64,000 bases of DNA from Chryseobacterium sp. G0162 (GTDB lineage Bacteria; Bacteroidota; Bacteroidia; Flavobacteriales; Weeksellaceae): assembly GCF_003815715.1 (NCBI RefSeq), contig NZ_CP033922.1, positions 2,758,001-2,822,000 of the forward strand, read 5' to 3'. A program made the translations under genes and the position numbers. The notes under the pieces were generated by a model. That model did not search any database, was not told the DNA's origin, and worked only from the letters and a program-made list of their open reading frames with translations. This document shows, one piece after another, positions 53,500 to 61,360 of this stretch (the stretch's first letter is position 1; the number at the start of each line of letters is the position of its first letter).

Positions 53500-53949
53500 A
53501 TGAAAAATGTAAAGAAAATCACAGGGATATTTATTTTAATCTTCTTATTGATAGGAGGTTTGGTTTCAGCACAAGACAGAGCAATTAACCCTAATCAATT
53601 ACCTAAGACTATCAAAACTTTTCTTGCGGGCCATTTTAAAGGAATTCCAGTTTCATCTGCTATTGAAGACAGAGAAATCTATGGGATTGACGAATATAAA
53701 GTGTATCTGAATAACGGAATGAAGGCAGAATTTGATAGTAAAGGAAACTGGAAGGAAATAGATGGTAAACATCAAAAAATACCTTACGGTTTTATTCCTG
53801 CCTCCATTAAAAACTACAGCAGCAGAAATTTCCCAAACACTTACATCGTTAAGATAGAAAAGAAGAGATGGTCTTATAAAGCGGAACTTTCCAACGGATT
53901 GGAGCTTGAATTTGACAGAAATGGGAATTTTAAAAAAATTGATGACTAA
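53500..53949 (+). CDS. Exported PepSY-like (DUF2874) protein
   Basis: About 149 residues. A signal peptide (MKNVKKITGIFILIFLLIGG, cut near VSAQD) precedes two PepSY-like repeats: about 30-85 (LPKTIKTFLAGHFKG, YKVYLNNGMKAEFDSKGNWK) and about 88-149 (IPASIKNYSSRNFPN, YKAELSNGLELEFDRNGNFK). Each repeat ends in the F-D-x-x-G-x-W/F-K pattern. Similar proteins may inhibit proteases; function here unknown. Starts at 53458 or 53479 would lengthen the N terminus without gain. A shorter relative follows. Confidence 0.8.
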   Translation: MKNVKKITGIFILIFLLIGGLVSAQDRAINPNQLPKTIKTFLAGHFKGIPVSSAIEDREIYGIDEYKVYLNNGMKAEFDSKGNWKEIDGKHQKIPYGFIPASIKNYSSRNFPNTYIVKIEKKRWSYKAELSNGLELEFDRNGNFKKIDD

Positions 53950-53983
53950 AATTATTTAAGAGTAACAATAAAATTTTAAGATT

Positions 53984-54190
53984 ATGGTAAACTGGAGCAT
54001 CATAAAAAGTGAAGGAAGAAAAACGTCTTCCGCTAAGATTAGAAAGAGTATTGTGTCTTTTATGACTAAGCACCATCCGTGCAGTGTTATAGATTCTATT
54101 GAGAAAAAATATAATGCTTATAAAATTCACCTGATGAATGGCTTATGCCTTATTTTCGATGAAGATGGACGTTATGTGAAAATGAGTTAA
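53984..54190 (+). CDS. Small PepSY-like protein without signal peptide
   Basis: A 68-residue relative of the preceding protein: KIRKSIVSFMTKHHPCSVID and YKIHLMNGLCLIFDEDGRYV align with its second repeat. There is no signal peptide, so it is predicted cytoplasmic. It lies 34 bases after the exported one. It could be a diverged duplicate of one repeat. Confidence 0.65.
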   Translation: MVNWSIIKSEGRKTSSAKIRKSIVSFMTKHHPCSVIDSIEKKYNAYKIHLMNGLCLIFDEDGRYVKMS

Positions 54191-54386
54191 TGATTTATGA
54201 AAGAAAGTTGGAAAGAAGGGAACAGAGGGTATGTATATATCATTGATCTGCTTTGTATCATTTATCAAATGGTTCTTATTCTGACGATGTTTGGATATTA
54301 ATTGTTTCATCCTCAGTTCCTATACTTTCCTCTTATTATTCTGTAATTTTATATATTTGATATAAGCTATCCAAGCAGCAGAACCT

Positions 54387-55058
54387 ATGAAGATTTTAAT
54401 AGTAGAAGATGAACCGGACTTAAGGGATACTGTACAGAAGTTTCTGGAAGCAGAACATTTCATTGTAGAACAGGCTGAGAATTACAGTTCCGGGTTGGAA
54501 AAGATTATTTCCTATGAATATGATTGTATCCTTCTGGATATTATGCTGCCGGATGGAAATGGAATAGATTTGTTACGGGAAATCAAAAAAATGCACAAAA
54601 AAGACCCAGTGATCATTCTTTCTGCCAAGGATTCTGTGGATGATAAAGTGACAGGACTGGAAATAGGTGCCGATGATTATCTGGCAAAACCTTTTCATCT
54701 TGCAGAGCTGATGGCGAGAATCAGGTCTGTAATAAGGAGAAAAAATCAGGATGGTGAGAATGTCATCAGATATAAAAATATCAGTATTGATCCGGAAAAC
54801 AGAGATGTTAAGGTAGGAAATGAAGAGTTGATACTTAACCGAAAAGAATATGACCTTTTGTATTACTTTGTCATTCATCCTGAAAAAACTTTGCAGAAAA
54901 CCACTCTTGCAGAAGCGATCTGGGGAGATTATATCGATCAGGCAGACAGCCTTGATTTTATTTATTCACAAATTAAAAATCTCCGTAAAAAACTGAAAAC
55001 GCTCAACGCTGAAGCCGATTTTCAAGCTGTATACGGGATAGGATATAAATTCGTCTGA
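54387..55058 (+). CDS. OmpR-family response regulator
   Basis: A 223-residue regulator. The receiver has VEDEP (D8 acidic pocket), the phosphoacceptor Asp51 in CILLDIMLPDGNGIDLLRE and YLAKPFHLAELMARIRS. The C-terminal winged helix (about 125-223: LNRKEYDLLYYFVIHPEKTL, DFIYSQIKNLRKKL, VYGIGYKF) is of OmpR/PhoB type. Its stop overlaps the start of the kinase gene (TGATG), implying coupled translation. No target is evident nearby. Confidence 0.94.
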   Translation: MKILIVEDEPDLRDTVQKFLEAEHFIVEQAENYSSGLEKIISYEYDCILLDIMLPDGNGIDLLREIKKMHKKDPVIILSAKDSVDDKVTGLEIGADDYLAKPFHLAELMARIRSVIRRKNQDGENVIRYKNISIDPENRDVKVGNEELILNRKEYDLLYYFVIHPEKTLQKTTLAEAIWGDYIDQADSLDFIYSQIKNLRKKLKTLNAEADFQAVYGIGYKFV

Positions 55059-56341
55059 TGAAGGTTTCCTTAAAATATTACACGATAAAGTACCTTATTA
55101 TGATCCTGCTGGTAATTATTGCCGTTTGGGCCGGATTATTCTATGCCTATATTCTGGATGAGGTACATGATAATGTAGATGATGGACTTAAGGATAGAAA
55201 AATACAGATTATCAAGGCTGTATATCTTAATCCACAGTTGTTGAAAAATAATGATTTTGGATTCAATGAATTTAAGATCATGCCGATTACTGCTGGAGAA
55301 TATAAGAATAAAAGCAGGCTTTATAATAAGATGTATTATATGGAGTATGATGATAAAGACCAGCCTTACCGGGTATTGGAAGCGGATTTTATCGATCAGT
55401 ATAAAAATCATCAAAGGCTTGTCATCAGAACTTCAACCGTTGAAGAAGATGAACTGATTTATGATCTTACAACGGCTTTAATTGTTCTCTATATTTTTTT
55501 GGTGATAAGTATTGTTGCAGTTAATGGTTATCTGTTGAATAAAGCAATGCGTCCTTTCTATTTGATTCTGGATAAACTGAAAAAATATCAGTTTGGAATT
55601 CCTTTTTCTCAGGAAGAGCAGAATTATTCAATCAAAGAATTTGAAGAGCTGAATGTGGAAATCAATGAGATGATCGAGCGTAATGAGCTTGTTTTCTATC
55701 AGCAGAAACAGTTTATTGAAAACGCTTCTCATGAGCTTCAAACGCCGCTTGCGATTGTTATTAATAAAATAGACCTTTTGATTCAGAATGAAAATCTGGA
55801 TAAAAAGAACCTGACCTTTCTCACTGAAGTTAAAAATGATCTGAGAAGAATGGTAGGATTGAATAAATCTCTGTTAATGCTTTCCAAAATTGAGAACAGC
55901 CAGTTCAATGCAATATCAGACGTTGATTTTAATGCTATGGTTAATAAGCTTGTGCAGAATTATGAAGATTTTATTGCCTTTAAAAATGTAAAGGTTAATA
56001 TTATTGAAAAAGGTGTATTTAAAGCCGATTTTAATCAGGATCTTGCAGATATTCTCCTGTCTAACCTTCTTAAAAATGCTGTTAAATACAATAATGAAGA
56101 GGGAACTTTAAATATTTTTATTGAGAACAACAGAATTATCTTTCAAAATAGCGGAATGCAGGAATCGCTAGATAAAACCAGAATTTTTAACCGCTTTTAT
56201 AAACAGGGTTCAGATCATACCTCTACAGGTTTAGGATTATCTATTATCAAGACAATCATTAAACAGTATCCAGGTTGGGACATTTCTTACGAATTTGAAG
56301 ATACTATGCATTACTTTATTCTTATGAGAAATAAAAAGTAA
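55058..56341 (+). CDS. Sensor histidine kinase of the OmpR-type pair
   Basis: A 427-residue membrane kinase with two helices (about 10-30 and 138-160) flanking a short periplasmic domain, then a HisKA domain with H225 in ENASHELQTPLAIVINKI, and an ATPase domain with NLLKNAVKYNNEEG (N box) and GLGLSIIKTIIKQYPGW (G box). No other sensor domain is seen. It follows the response regulator with overlapping stop and start. Confidence 0.93.
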   Translation: MKVSLKYYTIKYLIMILLVIIAVWAGLFYAYILDEVHDNVDDGLKDRKIQIIKAVYLNPQLLKNNDFGFNEFKIMPITAGEYKNKSRLYNKMYYMEYDDKDQPYRVLEADFIDQYKNHQRLVIRTSTVEEDELIYDLTTALIVLYIFLVISIVAVNGYLLNKAMRPFYLILDKLKKYQFGIPFSQEEQNYSIKEFEELNVEINEMIERNELVFYQQKQFIENASHELQTPLAIVINKIDLLIQNENLDKKNLTFLTEVKNDLRRMVGLNKSLLMLSKIENSQFNAISDVDFNAMVNKLVQNYEDFIAFKNVKVNIIEKGVFKADFNQDLADILLSNLLKNAVKYNNEEGTLNIFIENNRIIFQNSGMQESLDKTRIFNRFYKQGSDHTSTGLGLSIIKTIIKQYPGWDISYEFEDTMHYFILMRNKK

Positions 56342-56352
56342 TGTGAAATAAA

Positions 56353-56376
56353 AAAGCCCTTCAATTGAAGGGCTTT
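56353..56376. terminator. Bidirectional terminator
   Basis: AAAGCCCTTCAA / TTGAAGGGCTTT, a perfect 24-base palindrome between the convergent kinase (+) and trpS (-), with A/T runs outside. Confidence 0.88.
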
Positions 56377-56395
56377 GTATGTTTAAAACTCAGGA

Positions 56396-57364
56396 TTAAA
56401 ATCCTAAGCTTGTTCTTACTCTTTTAAGAGTTTCCATAGCGATAGGCTTTGTCTTTTCAGCTCCTTGCTGAAGTTTCGCTTCCAGCTCATCAAGATTGTT
56501 CATATAATAATTGAACGTTTCTCTCTCCTTTTCAAAACGAACCAAAATAAGATCTAAAAGCTCTTTTTTAGCGTGTCCGTATCCGAAGTTTCCTGCAAGA
56601 TATTTTGCTCTTAATTCCTCAGTTTGCTCAGGGGTAGCGATTAGTTCATAAATCTGGAATGTTTTATCTGTTTCAGGATCTTTAGGATCTTCTAAAGACT
56701 TAGAATCAGATTCAATACTCATTACCTGCTTTTTCAGTTCTTTTTCAGGTAAGAAGATGTTGATGATATTTCCCATGGATTTTGACATTTTACGGCCATC
56801 CGTTCCAGGAACATATTTAGTGTCTTCCTGAAGTTCAGATTGTGGAAGTACAAAAACTTCGCCCATTTGGTTATTAAACCTTGAAGCTACATCTCTTGCA
56901 ATTTCCAAATGCTGAAGCTGATCTTTTCCTACAGGAACAATCTCTGCATCATATAGTAAAATATCGGCAGCCATTAAAATAGGGTAGGTAAAGAGACCCG
57001 CATTTACATCCTGAAGTCTGTCAGCTTTATCCTTAAATGAATGCGCTAATGTTAATCTTTGATAAGGGAAAAAACATGATAAATGCCAAGATAGTTCACA
57101 GGTTTCAGCGATATCACTTTGTCTGTAGAAAAATGTTTTTTCGGTATCTAATCCACAAGCAAGCCAAGCCGCAGCAATCTCGTAGGTATTTTGTCTTAAA
57201 GTTTGCGCATCTTTAATCTGAGTCAGCGTATGAAGATTCGCAATAAATAAAAATGATTCATTTCCCTCCTGCTTTGAAAGTTCGATCGCAGGAATAATTG
57301 CCCCTAATAAATTTCCAAGATGGGGTGTTCCGGTGGCTTGAATGCCGGTAAGAATTCTTGACAT
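56396..57364 (-). CDS. trpS: Tryptophanyl-tRNA synthetase
   Basis: A 322-residue class I synthetase. The HIGH-type signature is TGTPHLGNLLGAI (about 12-24), the KMSKS loop GTDGRKMSKSMGN (about 190-202). QRLTLAHSFKDKADRLQDVN and YPILMAADILLYDAEIVPVG are further family blocks. Two TAnnTTTG elements lie upstream on the minus strand near 57400-57415. The enzyme charges tRNA-Trp; standard in length. Confidence 0.96.
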   Translation of the reverse strand: MSRILTGIQATGTPHLGNLLGAIIPAIELSKQEGNESFLFIANLHTLTQIKDAQTLRQNTYEIAAAWLACGLDTEKTFFYRQSDIAETCELSWHLSCFFPYQRLTLAHSFKDKADRLQDVNAGLFTYPILMAADILLYDAEIVPVGKDQLQHLEIARDVASRFNNQMGEVFVLPQSELQEDTKYVPGTDGRKMSKSMGNIINIFLPEKELKKQVMSIESDSKSLEDPKDPETDKTFQIYELIATPEQTEELRAKYLAGNFGYGHAKKELLDLILVRFEKERETFNYYMNNLDELEAKLQQGAEKTKPIAMETLKRVRTSLGF

Positions 57365-57485
57365 TTGTTTAAAATTTATATTTAAAAATTAATGAATTGC
57401 AAATTTACGCAAAATTACTTTCTAATTGTGTTATAGTATTCGATTCCTACTCTTTTCTTTAGTGAAGAATTCTGGATCAATAAAC

Positions 57486-58346
57486 CTATTTCTTTAATTC
57501 AATTTTATAAATAAATGTAAGAACCTTGAAATGCCAAAGTGTTAAAGTTTGTTCTGCTGATATAATATCATTTTCGGAACCAATAATGAGACGATCACGG
57601 AAAGAACGTATAAATTGTGACCAATATTCACCTTTAGAATCTTTAAGTAAAAAATAGAAACCTGCATCCCCAAATTTTTTTCCTGAAGAATCTAAAATCA
57701 GTTCCCCACTTTTTCCGATGCTAGGAGTCATCAACACGGTTGCATTCCCATTAGGTAAAGGAAATACAGCCTTTACGCAAGTTTTTCCTGACGGTAAATT
57801 GCTGATGCCATACACTCCGGAATAGATCACTTGCCCGGTTGATTCAATAGAACGAAACCAAAATGTGTGTTTTATTCCATTGGTCGTTGGGTCGGTGAGG
57901 TTGATGATTTCGCTTTTTAGAGATTCTGAATTGTCAATGTTTTTTGTAGGAATATTCAGTTGGTTAATTCTATTACTGAATAATTTATTAATTAAAATTC
58001 CAAAAAATTTGAAAAATGGATTCCATTCTATAGAAAAATTTAAGTTATAATTTGAGGTGTTTTCATAGAAGTCAATCACATTTTTGGATAAATTGGAGAA
58101 CTCAGTTTCAGATAAGTTAAGCTTTAGCATTGAAGGAATAATACCTTTTACTTTTGAGCCTTTTTCTACAATTAAATTCTCTTTTTCTGCAAATTGATGA
58201 ATAAAATCTTCGCTCATTGCAGTCAAGCTCCCAAAAGGCCCCATCAGCCAGAGAGAATTTTCAGGCTTAATTTTTCTTCCACGCAGAATTACCCATTGTT
58301 GAGTAAACCAATCCTGGAACTTCTGTATGGGATAAGCCAATCTCAT
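57486..58346 (-). CDS. Hypothetical protein paired with the CrtA-like gene
   Basis: About 286 residues from the ATG at 58346, which starts 1 base after the CrtA-like stop. It opens MRLAYPIQKFQDWFTQQWV and later has WFRSIESTGQVIYSGVYGIS and LVLTPSIGKSGELIL-like beta structure; no signal peptide and no clear membrane helix except a short hydrophobic stretch near 125-140. I recognise no family. The tight junction makes a shared function with the CrtA-like protein likely. Confidence 0.75.
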   Translation of the reverse strand: MRLAYPIQKFQDWFTQQWVILRGRKIKPENSLWLMGPFGSLTAMSEDFIHQFAEKENLIVEKGSKVKGIIPSMLKLNLSETEFSNLSKNVIDFYENTSNYNLNFSIEWNPFFKFFGILINKLFSNRINQLNIPTKNIDNSESLKSEIINLTDPTTNGIKHTFWFRSIESTGQVIYSGVYGISNLPSGKTCVKAVFPLPNGNATVLMTPSIGKSGELILDSSGKKFGDAGFYFLLKDSKGEYWSQFIRSFRDRLIIGSENDIISAEQTLTLWHFKVLTFIYKIELKK

Positions 58347-58347
58347 T

Positions 58348-59058
58348 TTAGTTGTTTTTAAGATTTGGAATAATGTTGCGTTGCCCATTCCATTCCCCAA
58401 ATTCTGAAATGGGTTTAAAGCGCAACGTTGTAAATTCAAAATGAAAATCTTTTCGATCTCTTTCTTTCATTGCATCGGCGTGCCTTTCTGGTTTTGGAAC
58501 TTTGCTATGTCCATGAACCATATCAGTCATTTCTTTTTGATTTTTCCAAATTGAAAAAGTGGAAACGGTATTAAGAAATTTGATGGAAGCTAAAGACAAA
58601 GTGGTTGCCGGATGATCCCGAACCAATTTTTCAACCGGCCTTCCCCAATGAATAAATCTGGGAATTTCCAAAAATTTCATTCTGGCAATGGTTACTGCAA
58701 CGACTGGCGAATTCGGATTTTCAAATTCTAGGGTTTCATCAGGAATTTCAAACTTGTTGAATTTTCCCCATTTTCTCATAAAAGTTAATCTTGTGTGCCA
58801 ACCTTCAGATAAAATTTTGCCTAGACTGTCTTTAGCTAAAAAATTTTCGATATCCCTTTCATTTTCCCATTGTGCAAATACAGCGATTTGTCTTATCAAC
58901 ATTCGGGAGGGTGAAAAAATAGGAGAGCCTAAGGTCATCACCGTCATAATTTCTGCGTGAATTAACCCAGAGATATTTCTTGATTTCGGTGAAGAAAAAA
59001 GAATTCTGAGCGCAGAAAAGTAATCTGTTTTTACTAAATGATACGTGAAGACACTCAT
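58348..59058 (-). CDS. CrtA-like (spheroidene monooxygenase family) protein
   Basis: A 236-residue protein resembling the spheroidene monooxygenase-like family: LGSPIFSPSRMLIRQIAVFA, WENERDIENFLAKDSLGKIL, ARMKFLEIPRFIHWGRPVEK and MVHGHSKVPKPERHADAMKE. CrtA adds oxygen to acyclic carotenoids in phototrophs, using haem. This is a non-phototrophic lineage and no carotenoid genes lie nearby, so the substrate is uncertain. It is followed directly by the unknown partner gene. Confidence 0.75.
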   Translation of the reverse strand: MSVFTYHLVKTDYFSALRILFSSPKSRNISGLIHAEIMTVMTLGSPIFSPSRMLIRQIAVFAQWENERDIENFLAKDSLGKILSEGWHTRLTFMRKWGKFNKFEIPDETLEFENPNSPVVAVTIARMKFLEIPRFIHWGRPVEKLVRDHPATTLSLASIKFLNTVSTFSIWKNQKEMTDMVHGHSKVPKPERHADAMKERDRKDFHFEFTTLRFKPISEFGEWNGQRNIIPNLKNN

Positions 59059-59085
59059 TTTTTGTGATTGTATTTGTTTTTAATA

Positions 59086-59730
59086 CTAAGGAATCAAAAT
59101 CTTTTCTCCTCCAAATTTTGGCTGTACACCAAGGATAAGATCCCAATATACTTTAGCCTTTGCCAGATACTCTCTCAAATTAGTCTTTAAACCTGCGTAT
59201 TTATTTACATCTTCTGCATTATACCCAAAAGCCTGTATCCCGTTTTTCTGAGCTAGAAATACTGCTCTTTCGTTGTGGAATTTCTGAGAGATAATAATAA
59301 TCTTGGTTTGTCCGAAAATATCCTTTGCTCTTACTACGGAATCCAAAGTGCGAAATCCTGCATGGTCTAAAATGATTTTATCCTGTGGAATCCCCTGCTG
59401 AACCAATGCAATTTGCATATCTTCCGGTTCATTATAGTCTTTGCTGCTGTTGTCACCACTTACAATAATGTATTGAATCTTTCCACTTTTAAAAAGATCT
59501 GTAGCTGCTTTAATTCTGTTATAGAAATAAGCATTGGGCATTCCATTGTTTAAGGTTTTTCCTGTTCCTAAGAGTAAAGCGGTTTTTGCGGTTGGTACAT
59601 CGGCGATATTGTAAGATACAGAAGCTGCACTTTCCTTTTTAATGCTATAATTAGCCCAGGCAATAAAAATAATTCCTGCTACCAGAAGAAGCAGGAAAAA
59701 TTTAAAAATATTTTTGATTGTTTTTCTCAT
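59086..59730 (-). CDS. SanA/YdcF-type membrane protein
   Basis: A 214-residue protein with one N-terminal membrane helix (about 9-27), then a DUF218 domain: KTALLLGTGKTLNNGMPNAY, IQYIIVSGDNSSKDYNEPED and KIIIISQKFHNERAVFLAQK. SanA of E. coli affects vancomycin exclusion and the envelope barrier; the chemistry is unknown. It begins 14 bases after lspA and belongs to the lspA run. Confidence 0.88.
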   Translation of the reverse strand: MRKTIKNIFKFFLLLLVAGIIFIAWANYSIKKESAASVSYNIADVPTAKTALLLGTGKTLNNGMPNAYFYNRIKAATDLFKSGKIQYIIVSGDNSSKDYNEPEDMQIALVQQGIPQDKIILDHAGFRTLDSVVRAKDIFGQTKIIIISQKFHNERAVFLAQKNGIQAFGYNAEDVNKYAGLKTNLREYLAKAKVYWDLILGVQPKFGGEKILIP

Positions 59731-59744
59731 TCGAAATACATCTG

Positions 59745-60386
59745 TTAGAATTCAAGTCCGTTCGGGAAAGCTTTTTTTCTGAATATTAATAAGAAAGCAG
59801 CTCCTACGGTAATGGCTGAATCGGCAACATTGAAAATATATTTAAAGAATTCAATATGTTTTCCACCAATGATAGGCCAGCTATCGGGAACATACCAGTC
59901 CACTACTGGGAAGTGAAGCATATCCACAACGCATCCTTTCATAAAAGTAGAGTATCCCTGTCCGAAAGGAACAAATTTTGAAACCCCGCCATAACCAATC
60001 CATCGGTCTGTACTGGCATCATACACCGTTCCGCTATCGAAGATCATTCCATAAAACATGCCATCAATAAGGTTTCCGATAGCTCCTGCAAAGATAATCG
60101 CCATTGGAATTAAAAGGTAGTTGGAGGCACCTTCTTTGATCCATTTTTTAAACATGTAAACCATTCCTCCAATCAGGAAAATCCTTAGGATGACAAGAAA
60201 ATACTTTCCGATAATACCACCAAAATGAAATCCATAAGCCATTCCTGGGTTTTCAACAAAAGTTTTATTGAAGAAACCTTCTATAACAGGAATACTTTCA
60301 TTCAGCTCAAAATGAGTTTTGATGTAAATTTTTGAAGCCTGGTCTATCAATAATACCAAAAAAGTGATAGCTAAGATCTTTTTCAT
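59745..60386 (-). CDS. lspA: Signal peptidase II (lipoprotein signal peptidase)
   Basis: A 213-residue membrane aspartic protease that cleaves prolipoproteins before the lipidated Cys. Motifs: DQASKIYIK near the N terminus, NPGMAYGF, GAIGNLIDGMFYG, then the catalytic Asp155 in VVDMLHFP and Asp189 in NVADSAITVG. An insertion of about 30 residues (115-150) between these is longer than in E. coli but common in Bacteroidetes. The window encodes at least three predicted lipoproteins as substrates. The ATG overlaps the stop of the 64-residue gene. Confidence 0.95.
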   Translation of the reverse strand: MKKILAITFLVLLIDQASKIYIKTHFELNESIPVIEGFFNKTFVENPGMAYGFHFGGIIGKYFLVILRIFLIGGMVYMFKKWIKEGASNYLLIPMAIIFAGAIGNLIDGMFYGMIFDSGTVYDASTDRWIGYGGVSKFVPFGQGYSTFMKGCVVDMLHFPVVDWYVPDSWPIIGGKHIEFFKYIFNVADSAITVGAAFLLIFRKKAFPNGLEF

Positions 60387-60580
60387 TACTCTCCTTTAGG
60401 TTTTGAAGGTTTTGAAGCAGGTCTTGCGTTTTTATTATCGCTTGCTTTCTTAACCACTTTTTGTCCGTTATATGAACTTTTCACATGAGCTTTCTCAAAT
60501 TTAATGTTCATTTCTTTCAAAACGCTTTTTAATGCGCTCAATTCCATAGAATTTTTAGGATGTACTATGATTGATTCCAT
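60386..60580 (-). CDS. Small DUF2683-like protein
   Basis: A 64-residue protein: MESIIVHPKNSMELSALKSV, KEMNIKFEKAHVKSSYNG, then a basic Lys/Pro/Ser-rich tail. The first 35 residues resemble the DUF2683 family, which looks like part of a toxin-antitoxin-like or DNA-binding helix set, but no toxin is encoded here. Its stop overlaps the lspA start (1 base), implying coupling. Confidence 0.65.
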   Translation of the reverse strand: MESIIVHPKNSMELSALKSVLKEMNIKFEKAHVKSSYNGQKVVKKASDNKNARPASKPSKPKGE

Positions 60581-60597
60581 TTCTTAGTATTTTAATT

Positions 60598-60843
60598 TTA
60601 CATTTTGGACAACTCGTCAAGCCTTTTTCTATCTTTTTCAGATAGATCGTTGACTCCGTTTTTGCCCATCTTACTCAATAGTCTGTCTATTTCTTTCTCC
60701 CGGTCACGTTTATCAGAATTAAACTGGTCATCAATAGTGTAGTTTGTGTGCTTTGGAGGAAAGAATCTGCTTCTGATCCATTCTCTGTTGAAAAAAACCA
60801 GCACTGCTGCCACAATGATTACCAATATTAATACTTCGCTCAT
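60598..60843 (-). CDS. Small membrane protein with a DUF6576-like tail
   Basis: An 81-residue protein with one N-terminal helix (about 3-19), a short linker and a charged C-terminal segment KMGKNGVNDLSEKDRKRLDE, which matches the tail domain seen at the end of rhomboid-type proteins in Bacteroidetes. It is in the lspA run. Function unknown. Confidence 0.65.
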   Translation of the reverse strand: MSEVLILVIIVAAVLVFFNREWIRSRFFPPKHTNYTIDDQFNSDKRDREKEIDRLLSKMGKNGVNDLSEKDRKRLDELSKM

Positions 60844-60860
60844 GGGTATACATTAAAAAT

Positions 60861-60897
60861 TAGGTTTATAAGGTATCCGGAGATACCATATAAACCC
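60861..60897 (-). terminator. Terminator after the DksA-like gene
   Basis: GGTTTATAAGGTATC (60863-60877), loop CGGA, GATACCATATAAACC (60882-60896): a 15-bp stem with one mismatch. On the minus strand it is followed by CTAATTTTT. Confidence 0.8.
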
Positions 60898-60921
60898 AAT
60901 ATTATTTTACAAACCTTACGG

Positions 60922-61302
60922 CTATTTCTGCATGTTTTTCGCTTCAATGCTTAGTGTAGCATGAGGAACGGCTAAAAGTCTTTCCTTAGGAATTAACTTT
61001 CCTGTTACTCTACAAACACCGTAAGTCTTGTTTTCGATTCTGATTAATGCATTCTTAAGATCACGAACGAATTTTTCCTGTCTTCCTGCAAGAATAGAGT
61101 TCTGCTCTTTGCTCAAAGTCTCTGCACCTTCTTCAAATGCTTTGAATGTTGGTGAAGTATCATCCGTCCCATTATTCTGGTCATTGATAAAACTTTCTCT
61201 GATAAGCTGAAGATCTTTCTCCGCCTTTTCTATTTTTTCTTTTATGATCGCTCTAAATTCCTGTAAATCAGCATCGCTGTATCTAACTCTTTCGTCTGAC
61301 AT
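60922..61302 (-). CDS. TraR/DksA-type protein without zinc finger cysteines
   Basis: A 126-residue protein with a coiled-coil N-terminal half (about 10-90: LQEFRAIIKEKIEKAEKDLQ) and a C-terminal domain NKTYGVCRVTGKLIPKERLL, AVPHATLSIEAK. DksA binds RNA polymerase and acts with ppGpp. Of the four zinc Cys only one (YGVC) remains, so any finger must be metal-free. The family call is firm; RNA polymerase binding is inferred. Upstream of it lies ileS. Confidence 0.85.
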   Translation of the reverse strand: MSDERVRYSDADLQEFRAIIKEKIEKAEKDLQLIRESFINDQNNGTDDTSPTFKAFEEGAETLSKEQNSILAGRQEKFVRDLKNALIRIENKTYGVCRVTGKLIPKERLLAVPHATLSIEAKNMQK

Positions 61303-61360
61303 ATTCTTTCTCTTTTTTAATAAAATTATGAAATGGAATTTGAAATATAATAACTACATG

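Noticed and set aside
54197..54301. 34-codon ORF after the small PepSY-like gene
   Set aside because: The composition could be chance; there is no promoter of its own and no recognised family. It might be real but I cannot support it.
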